The notes beneath the pieces were generated by a model that saw nothing but the letters and a program-made list of their open reading frames with translations, searched no databases and was not told the origin of the DNA. A stretch of DNA of 64,000 bases from Roseomonas sp. CECT 9278. Its GTDB lineage: Bacteria > Pseudomonadota > Alphaproteobacteria > Acetobacterales > Acetobacteraceae. The DNA is taken from contig NZ_CAKKLX010000006.1 in the NCBI RefSeq assembly GCF_918698155.1, positions 62,001 to 126,000 of the forward strand. The letters run 5' to 3'. Position 1 is the first letter of the stretch. The number at the start of each line of letters is the position of its first letter. Both the position numbers and the translations under genes were made by a program. Positions 58,507 through 64,000 of the stretch are shown in pieces.

Positions 58507-59220
58507 ATGTCCAGCGTTCCGGTTGGTCCCCTTCCCCCGCAGGATGCGGCGTCGCGCGCGATCGCCGCGCTGTCGGGCTTCCTTGGTTCCGCCGACCGTG
58601 CCGCGGCGCGGCTGCCGATGGCCAAGCGCGCGGCCGACATCGCGATCGCCGGCACCGCGCTGCTGCTGGCCGCGCCCTTCTTCCTGGTGGTCGCGCTGCT
58701 GGTGCGCGCCGATGGCGGCGCGGTGTTCTACGCGCATCCGCGCGTCGGCCGGTTCGGGCGCATCTTCGGCTGCCTCAAGTTCCGCTCGATGGTGATGGAC
58801 AGCCAGGCGCGGCTCGATGCGCTGCTGGCCGCCGACCCCGCGGCGCGCGCCGAATGGGACGCCACCCGCAAGCTGAAGAACGACCCGCGCGTGACCCGCA
58901 TCGGCGCCTTCCTGCGCGCCACCTCGCTCGATGAGCTGCCGCAGCTGATCAACGTGCTGCGCGGGGAGATGAGCATCGTCGGCCCGCGCCCGGTCACCCA
59001 GGCCGAGCTCGACCGTCACTACGGCGCGGCGGCGGCGCATTACGTCACGGTGCGCCCGGGCATCACCGGCCTGTGGCAGGTCAGCGGGCGGTCCGAGACG
59101 ACCTACGACCAGCGCGTGGCGCTCGACGTGGCCTATGTCTCGCAGCCCTCGATGATGGCGGATGTCCGCATCCTGCTGAAGACGCCGTTGGCCGTGCTGT
59201 CGCGCCGCGGCGCGCACTGA
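58507..59220 (+). CDS. Undecaprenyl-phosphate sugar-1-phosphate transferase
   Basis: A 237-residue bacterial sugar transferase (ExoY/WcaJ catalytic-core type) that loads the first sugar phosphate onto undecaprenyl phosphate to start polysaccharide synthesis. The signature order is KRAADIAIAGTALLLAAPFFLVVALLVRADGG (membrane hairpin), FYAHPRVGRFGRIFGCLKFRSMVMDS, TSLDELPQLINVLRGEMSIVGPRPV (catalytic Asp-Glu) and RPGITGLWQVSGRSETTYDQRVALDVAYV. ATG 58507 is preferred; see the upstream region for a longer option. It heads the rightward surface polysaccharide locus. Confidence 0.93.
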   Translation: MSSVPVGPLPPQDAASRAIAALSGFLGSADRAAARLPMAKRAADIAIAGTALLLAAPFFLVVALLVRADGGAVFYAHPRVGRFGRIFGCLKFRSMVMDSQARLDALLAADPAARAEWDATRKLKNDPRVTRIGAFLRATSLDELPQLINVLRGEMSIVGPRPVTQAELDRHYGAAAAHYVTVRPGITGLWQVSGRSETTYDQRVALDVAYVSQPSMMADVRILLKTPLAVLSRRGAH

Positions 59221-59224
59221 GCTT

Positions 59225-59243
59225 CGGCCTGCAAGGCAGGCCG
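59225..59243 (+). terminator. Hairpin after sugar transferase gene
   Basis: CGGCCTGC (59225-59232) pairs with GCAGGCCG (59236-59243), loop AAG, four bases after the stop. ACGCCCAGTTTGATTCTT follows, only weakly T-rich. It is likely a transcript-end hairpin just ahead of repeat copy C. Confidence 0.5.
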
Positions 59244-59250
59244 ACGCCCA

Positions 59251-59393
59251 GTTTGATTCTTCATGACCCTCGGATGGCGGGCGGGCGGCATCCGCCGGCC
59301 TTGCCTTCGCGCCGCGCACTGGTGCGCTGGGGGCAACGGACGGTCTGGGCGCGGTCGCGCTGTGCGCTCCCGGATCGCGCCTGGCGCGATCCG
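59251..59393 (+). repeat. Structured dispersed repeat, copy C
   Basis: Contains the CCCTC box, module 1 hairpin with the same ATCC loop (six of seven pairs kept), and a middle palindrome GCGCAC-TG-GTGCGC. The core GGGCGCGGTCGCGC is at 59347-59360, then two variable bases and TGCGCTCCCGG (59363-59373). The final hairpin is CGGATCGCGC (59371-59380) with GCGCGATCCG (59384-59393), loop CTG. Relative to copy B it carries ~10 extra bases (ATTCTTCATG) before the CCCTC box. It sits in the 311-bp gap between the sugar transferase and the flippase. Confidence 0.85.
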
Positions 59394-59531
59394 CAGGGCC
59401 TGCTGGTTGCGAGTGTCGTCGCGGATCGGCAGGGCGAGGCTCGCCTCCGCGCTCCCTGAAGCCTCGCAGCGCCATCGGGCCTAGTGTCTGCCTCCCATGA
59501 TCTTCCCCGCGCCCCGATTCGGACCCACCCC

Positions 59532-61043
59532 ATGACAGCCACGGCGCCCCGTAGCGCGGAGGAGCGCGCAGACGAGCGAACGGGCGGCCGCAGGCTCGTC
59601 TCCGGCGTGCTGTGGAACGCGGTCGGGCGCGGCGTGCCGCTGCTGCTGGCGCTCGCGCTGACGCCGGTGCTGGTCCACCTGATGGGGACGGATCGCTGGG
59701 GGTTGTTCACCCTGGCGCTGGCGCTGGTGGGCATTTTCGGGGTGTTCGACCTCGGCCTCGGCATGGCGCTGACGCGCGCGGTGTCGGAGCGCATCGGCGA
59801 AGGCCGCGGCGCCGAGGCGCCGGCGCTGGTCGGCGCCACGCTGTGGTCGCTGCTGGGCGTGTCCATCGTGATGGCGGCGCTGGCCTGGGCTGTCATGCCG
59901 CTGCTGATCGGCCGCGTGCTGCTGGTGCCCCCCGCCCTGGAAGCCGAGGCGCTGGCCGCCTTCCGCGTGCTGGCGGCGGCCGCGCCGCTGGTGGTCATCA
60001 ACGCCGCGCTGTGGGGCGTGCTGGCGGCCTGGCAGCGCTTCCGCGCGGCCAACCTGGTGAACATGCCGGTCAGCGTTTTCTACTACCTCGGCCCGGTGAT
60101 CGCCCTGCTGGCCTTCGACAGCCTGGTCGCGGTGATGGTGGCGCTGGTGTTGGTGCGGCTGGTGAGCGGCATCGCCTATGCCGCGCTGGCCTGGCGCGAC
60201 GTGCCGGGGCTGGGGCTGGCGCGGCCGGGCTTCGGCCTGCTGCGGCCGCTGCTGCGCCAGGGCGGGTGGATGTCGCTGTCGGGCGCGCTGACGCAGGTGC
60301 TGTTGTATGCCGACCGCTTCCTGGTCGGCGCGCTGATCGGGCTGACGGCGGTGGCCTTCTATGCGACACCGCTCGACTTGGTGATGCGCATGTGGATCCT
60401 GCCGGTGGCGGTGGCGCAGGCGCTGCTGCCGGCCATCGCTTCCTCGTTCAGGTCCGCGCCGGAGCGCACCGCGCTGCTGCTGCGCCGCGGCGCCTTGATC
60501 GTGGCGGGGCTGGTGCTGCCGGCCTGCCTGGTGATCGTGGCCGGCGCCGAATGGCTGCTGTGGCTGTGGCTGGGGCAGGACTTCGCGCAGGGCGGCGGGA
60601 TGGTGCTGCGCATCCTGGGCGTGGGGATCTTCTTCTCCTGCCTGGCCTTCGTGCCGGGGGTGCTGCTGGATGCGATCGGCCGGCCCGAGGTGGTGGCGAC
60701 CTTCTCCCTGGTGCAGGCGGCGGTATTCCTGCCGTTGGGCGCGGCGCTGCTGGTGCTGATGGGAATCGAGGGTGCCGCGATCGCCTGGGCCGCACGCGCC
60801 GCCACGGATTGCGCCGGGCGCTTCCTGCTGGCGGCGCGCTTCTTCCCGCCGGCGAAGGATGCCGGGCGCGCGCTGCTGCCGCTGCTGGGCGCGGCGGGCG
60901 TCGGGCTGGCGCTGATGGTGCCGCTGGGGTTGGGCTGGGCTGTCGCGATCGGCGCGGTGACGCTCGGCGTGGTGGTCGCGCTGGGCTGGCGCATCGCGCC
61001 CATGGAGGACCGCGCCATGCTGCTGCGGCGTGTGCGCGCATGA
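59532..61043 (+). CDS. Polysaccharide flippase (Wzx/MOP-type)
   Basis: A 503-residue polytopic membrane protein of the MATE/MOP exporter superfamily, with about 14 hydrophobic helices, probably flipping lipid-linked oligosaccharide across the inner membrane. Typical features are LVSGVLWNAVGRGVPLLLALALTPVLVHLMG at the start, FDLGLGMALTRAVSERIG after helix 2, and the mid-protein AVAFYATPLDLVMRMW. No ribosome site is strong at ATG 59532; the frame is open to 59484. It overlaps the next glycosyltransferase by four bases (ATGA) and opens a coupled operon running to the window end. Confidence 0.88.
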   Translation: MTATAPRSAEERADERTGGRRLVSGVLWNAVGRGVPLLLALALTPVLVHLMGTDRWGLFTLALALVGIFGVFDLGLGMALTRAVSERIGEGRGAEAPALVGATLWSLLGVSIVMAALAWAVMPLLIGRVLLVPPALEAEALAAFRVLAAAAPLVVINAALWGVLAAWQRFRAANLVNMPVSVFYYLGPVIALLAFDSLVAVMVALVLVRLVSGIAYAALAWRDVPGLGLARPGFGLLRPLLRQGGWMSLSGALTQVLLYADRFLVGALIGLTAVAFYATPLDLVMRMWILPVAVAQALLPAIASSFRSAPERTALLLRRGALIVAGLVLPACLVIVAGAEWLLWLWLGQDFAQGGGMVLRILGVGIFFSCLAFVPGVLLDAIGRPEVVATFSLVQAAVFLPLGAALLVLMGIEGAAIAWAARAATDCAGRFLLAARFFPPAKDAGRALLPLLGAAGVGLALMVPLGLGWAVAIGAVTLGVVVALGWRIAPMEDRAMLLRRVRA

Positions 61044-62116
61044 CCGGCATTGCGATCAATGGGCGCTTCCTCACGCAGGGGATGACCGGCGTGCAGCGCT
61101 TCGCCACCGAGATCACCGCCGCCGCCGATGCGCTGGCCGCGCGCGGCGAATGGCCGGCGGCGCGCGTGCTGCACCCGCCCGGCGCGCGCGATGCCGGGCT
61201 TCGCGCCTGGCGTGCCGAGACGGTGGGTTCGCGCGGCGGCCAGGCCTGGGAGCAGGTCGATCTGCCGCGCGCGCTGCGTGGCGATCTGCTGGTGAACCTG
61301 GGCAATACCGCGCCGATCCTGGCCGGCGCCCGGCAGGCCGTGGTGATCCACGACGCCGGCGCCTTCGACACGCCCGAGAGCTACTCCTTCGCCTTTCGCA
61401 GCTGGTACCGGCTGCTGCAGCGCCTGCTGGCGCGGCGTGGCGCGCGCATCCTGACGGTGTCGGACTTCTCGCGCGGGCGGATCGCGGCCGCGCTCGGCAT
61501 CGATGCCGCGACCATCGGCGTGCTGCCCGAAGGCGGCGAGCATGTGCTGCGCGCGCCCGCCGATGGCAGCGTGCTGGGCCGGCATGGGCTGGCGCCGGCG
61601 CGCTACGCGCTGGTGGTGGGCAATCCGGCGGCGCACAAGAACCTCGCGGCACTGACCGCGGCGGCCGAGGTGCTCGGGCGTCACGGGCTGACGCTGGCGG
61701 TGGCGGGCGCCGCCGACCCCGCCGTATTCCGCGCCGGCGGCGGCGTGGCGGCGGACGCCGCGCGCGTGCTGGGCCGCGTCAGCGATGCCGAGCTGCGCGC
61801 GCTGTACGAGAACGCGCTCTGCCTGGTATTCCCCTCGCGCTACGAGGGCTTCGGCCTGCCGCCGCTGGAGGCCATGACCTGCGGCTGCGCGGTGGTGGCG
61901 GCCCATGCCGGCGCGGTGCCGGAGGTCTGCGGCAGCGCCGCGCTGTATTTCGACCCGGCGCAACCCGCCACGCTGGCCGAGTCGCTGGATCGCCTGGTCA
62001 CCGAGGACGGTCTGCGCGACGGGTTGCGCGACGCCGGGCTCGCGCGCGCCGCCACCTTCACCTGGGAAGGCGCCGCGCGCGCATTGCTGGCGCTGCTGAA
62101 GGACCGCATCGCATGA
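61040..62116 (+). CDS. Glycosyltransferase family 4 (1)
   Basis: A 358-residue GT-B glycosyltransferase. The N-terminal acceptor domain begins IAINGRFLTQGMTGVQRFATEI, and VIHDAGAFDTPESYSFAFRSWYRLLQ follows. The C-terminal donor domain has YALVVGNPAAHKNL and the nucleotide-sugar motif FPSRYEGFGLPPLEAMTCGC (about 265-284) with the E-x7-E retaining pattern. It is cytoplasmic and probably adds a hexose such as mannose to the growing lipid-linked unit. It overlaps the flippase and the next transferase by four bases each, so all are one translation-coupled operon. Confidence 0.92.
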   Translation: MTGIAINGRFLTQGMTGVQRFATEITAAADALAARGEWPAARVLHPPGARDAGLRAWRAETVGSRGGQAWEQVDLPRALRGDLLVNLGNTAPILAGARQAVVIHDAGAFDTPESYSFAFRSWYRLLQRLLARRGARILTVSDFSRGRIAAALGIDAATIGVLPEGGEHVLRAPADGSVLGRHGLAPARYALVVGNPAAHKNLAALTAAAEVLGRHGLTLAVAGAADPAVFRAGGGVAADAARVLGRVSDAELRALYENALCLVFPSRYEGFGLPPLEAMTCGCAVVAAHAGAVPEVCGSAALYFDPAQPATLAESLDRLVTEDGLRDGLRDAGLARAATFTWEGAARALLALLKDRIA

Positions 62117-63210
62117 AGGTCGCCATCGTCCATGAATGGCTGGACAGCTTCGCGGGATCGGAGCGCGTGGTGGAACAGTTGCTCGCCGAATGGCCCGAGG
62201 CCGACCTGCACGTGCTGGTGGATTTCATGCCCGAGGCCGAGCGCGGCTGGCTGCGCGGGCGGACGGTGCGGACCAGCTTCCTCCAGCGCCTGCCCTTCGC
62301 GCGCCGGCACTTCCGCAAGTATCTCGGGCTGATGCCGCTGGCGGTCGAGCAGTTCGACATGACCGGCTATGATCTGGTGCTGTCGTCGTCGCATGCCGTG
62401 GCCAAGGGCGTGATCACCGGGCCGGGGCAGTTGCACGTGTCCTACGTCCACAGCCCCATGCGGTATGCGTGGGATTTGCAGCACCAGTACCTGCGGGAAT
62501 CCGGCATGGAGCGCGGGCTGAAGGGCCTCTATGCGCGCCGCCTGCTGCACCGGCTGCGGCAATGGGACCGCAGTTCCGCCGCCAGCCCGGACGTGGTGGT
62601 GGCGAATTCCACCTACATCGCGCAGCGCATCGCCAAGGCCTGGCGGCGCGAGAGCATCGTGGTGCATCCGCCGGTCGATGTGGAGCGCTTCACCTTGCAG
62701 GAGATGAAGCAGGACCACTACCTGACCGCCTCGCGCATGGTGCCCTACAAGCGCATCGAGGTGATCGCCGCCGCCTTCGCGCGCATGCCCGCCCGCCGCC
62801 TGGTGATCGTGGGCGACGGCACCAACGAGGCCCGCGTGCGCGAAGCCGCCGCCGGCGCGCCGAACATCGAATTCCGTGGCCGTGTCGGCACGCCGGAGCT
62901 GGTGGCGCTGACGCAATCCGCCCGCGCCTGCGTCTTTGCCGCCGAGGAGGACTTTGGCATTGCTACGGTCGAAGCGCTGGCCTGCGGCACGCCGGTCATC
63001 GCCTATGGCCGCGGCGGCGCGCGGGACATCGTGACGCCCGACACCGGCCTGTTCTTCGACACCCAAACGCCCGAGGCGATCATCGCCGCCGTGGAGCACT
63101 TCGAGACGCTGATGATCAGCCCCGCCGCCTGCCGCGCGCAGGCCGAGCGCTTCTCCCGCGCCGCCTTCCGGTCAGCGATGCGCCGCGTGGTCGAGGAGGC
63201 GCGGCGATGA
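62113..63210 (+). CDS. Glycosyltransferase family 4 (2)
   Basis: A 365-residue GT-B glycosyltransferase. The N-terminal domain opens KVAIVHEWLDSFAGSERVVEQLL and contains HVSYVHSPMRYAWDLQHQYL, as in WbaZ-like enzymes. The donor domain has VVANSTYIAQRI, LTASRMVPYKRI with the phosphate-binding Arg/Lys, and AEEDFGIATVEALACGTPVIAYGRGG (about 278-303). It probably adds the next sugar after the preceding enzyme. Four-base overlaps (ATGA) join it to both neighbours. Confidence 0.93.
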   Translation: MKVAIVHEWLDSFAGSERVVEQLLAEWPEADLHVLVDFMPEAERGWLRGRTVRTSFLQRLPFARRHFRKYLGLMPLAVEQFDMTGYDLVLSSSHAVAKGVITGPGQLHVSYVHSPMRYAWDLQHQYLRESGMERGLKGLYARRLLHRLRQWDRSSAASPDVVVANSTYIAQRIAKAWRRESIVVHPPVDVERFTLQEMKQDHYLTASRMVPYKRIEVIAAAFARMPARRLVIVGDGTNEARVREAAAGAPNIEFRGRVGTPELVALTQSARACVFAAEEDFGIATVEALACGTPVIAYGRGGARDIVTPDTGLFFDTQTPEAIIAAVEHFETLMISPAACRAQAERFSRAAFRSAMRRVVEEARR

Positions 63211-64000
63211 GATTCTCGCTGGTGGTCGCGACACTCGGGCGCGATGCGGAAGTCGGCGAACTGCTCGACAGCCTGCTCGCGCAGGGGCGCTCCGACTTCG
63301 AGGTCATCATCGTCGACCAGAACGACGACGACCGCCTCGGCGCGATCGAGGCCGCCTATGCGCCGCGCATCGCGCTGCGGCGGCTGCGGTCTTCCGTGCA
63401 CAACGCGAACCACGCGCGCAACCTCGGCCTGCGCCACGCGCGCGGGGCGATCGTGACCTTCCCGGATGATGACTGCCTCTATCCGCCCGGCGTGCTGGAT
63501 CGCGTGGATGCGGCCTTCATGGGCGATGCAACGCTGGCGGTGCTGACCGGGCCGGCGGCCTCGCCCGATGGCGGGCTGGGGTCGGGGCGCTGGCGCGATG
63601 CGTCAGGGCCGATCGACCTCGTGACCGTCTGGACCAGCGTGATCGAGTTCAACATCTTCCTGCGCCGCGACGCCGCGCTCGCGCTCGGCGGCTTCGACGA
63701 GGGCATGGGGCCGGGCAGCCCCTTCGGCTCGGCCGAGGGCAACGACCTGGTGTGCCGCGCCATGGCGCGCGGGCTGCGCGCGCAGTACGACCATGCGCTG
63801 CGGATCATCCATCCCGACAAGCGACTGTCGGATGTCGCGATCGAGCGCGCGGAACGCTACGGGCGTGGGCTTGGCTTCGCGCTGCGGCGCAATGGCGCGC
63901 CGCTGTCCATGCGCATGACCTTCCTGGTGCGTCCGCTTGGCGGCGTCGCGGCCAGCCTGCTGCGCGGGCGGATGCACGATGCCGGCTACTACGGGATGAC
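63207..64000 (+). CDS. Family 2 glycosyltransferase, partial at window end
   Basis: At least 264 residues, cut by the window end. The GT-A fold has RFSLVVATLGRDAEV, VIIVDQNDDD, NANHARNLGLRHARGAIVTFPDDDCLYP (DxD-like metal motif) and FDEGMGPGSPFGSAEGNDLV with the acidic catalytic region. It belongs to the rhamnosyl/galactosyl-type GT2 enzymes. ATG 63207 overlaps the previous stop by four bases, so the operon continues beyond the window. The C-terminus and the sugar specificity are unknown. Confidence 0.9.
   Translation, partial: MRFSLVVATLGRDAEVGELLDSLLAQGRSDFEVIIVDQNDDDRLGAIEAAYAPRIALRRLRSSVHNANHARNLGLRHARGAIVTFPDDDCLYPPGVLDRVDAAFMGDATLAVLTGPAASPDGGLGSGRWRDASGPIDLVTVWTSVIEFNIFLRRDAALALGGFDEGMGPGSPFGSAEGNDLVCRAMARGLRAQYDHALRIIHPDKRLSDVAIERAERYGRGLGFALRRNGAPLSMRMTFLVRPLGGVAASLLRGRMHDAGYYGM

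Noticed and set aside
59251-59393. Small protein-coding frames across the dispersed repeats
   Set aside because: The repeat is open in several frames on both strands, but copies differ by non-triplet indels and conserve hairpins rather than codons.

Overview
The window is a very GC-rich bacterial chromosome segment. Four periplasmic tripartite-tricarboxylate (TctC/Bug) binding proteins, a class II DAHP synthase, a CaiB-type CoA transferase, hydantoinase A/B genes and an AbcR-like small RNA together suggest an alphaproteobacterium, most likely of the Roseomonas/Acetobacteraceae type. That placement is inference from gene content; no 16S gene is present.

Layout. Positions 1-6034 hold the end of an integrated phage-like element. 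It has a minus-strand hypothetical gene, a divergent control region with a strong promoter, four small genes, a 714-residue tail tape measure protein and a tyrosine recombinase convergent with it. From 6035 the sequence is ordinary chromosome. It carries NAD synthesis (pncB, an EamA transporter, nadE), class II DAHP synthase, a serine hydrolase, glutathione reductase, a succinate-semialdehyde dehydrogenase/MaoC pair, and a fumarylacetoacetase-cyclase-binding protein operon. Next come glmU-glmS, gph, a DUF3108 protein and tRNA-Val(CAC). Positions 24.8-34.9 kb hold an EF-hand protein, an M20 peptidase, a 2-hydroxyacid dehydrogenase, a LysR regulator divergent from a two-subunit TPP enzyme, an acyl-CoA dehydrogenase, a HAD phosphatase, a CoA transferase and a lytic transglycosylase. 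A probable AbcR/alpha-r15 small RNA lies at 34986-35075, followed by an N-formylglutamate amidohydrolase and flagellar motB-motA.

From 40.0 to 55.5 kb there is a catabolic region: a hydantoinase operon (hyuC-hyuA-hyuB) with an atypical short-chain dehydrogenase, then a 2-hydroxyacid dehydrogenase, a flavin reductase, three more Bug proteins, a ThDP enzyme, a TorF-type porin and a flavin monooxygenase. From 55.6 kb to the end is a cell-surface polysaccharide locus: a GtrB-like glycosyltransferase, a polytopic membrane protein, a sugar-phosphate transferase, a flippase and three glycosyltransferases, the last cut by the window end.

Two non-coding signals stand out. One is the AbcR-like small RNA, a family known to repress solute-binding protein mRNAs, in a window rich in such proteins. 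The other is a dispersed structured repeat with copies at 24538-24716, 52754-52886 and 59251-59393. Each copy has a hairpin with an ATCC loop, a conserved core, and a final 10-bp hairpin whose stem differs in one copy yet keeps its pairing.
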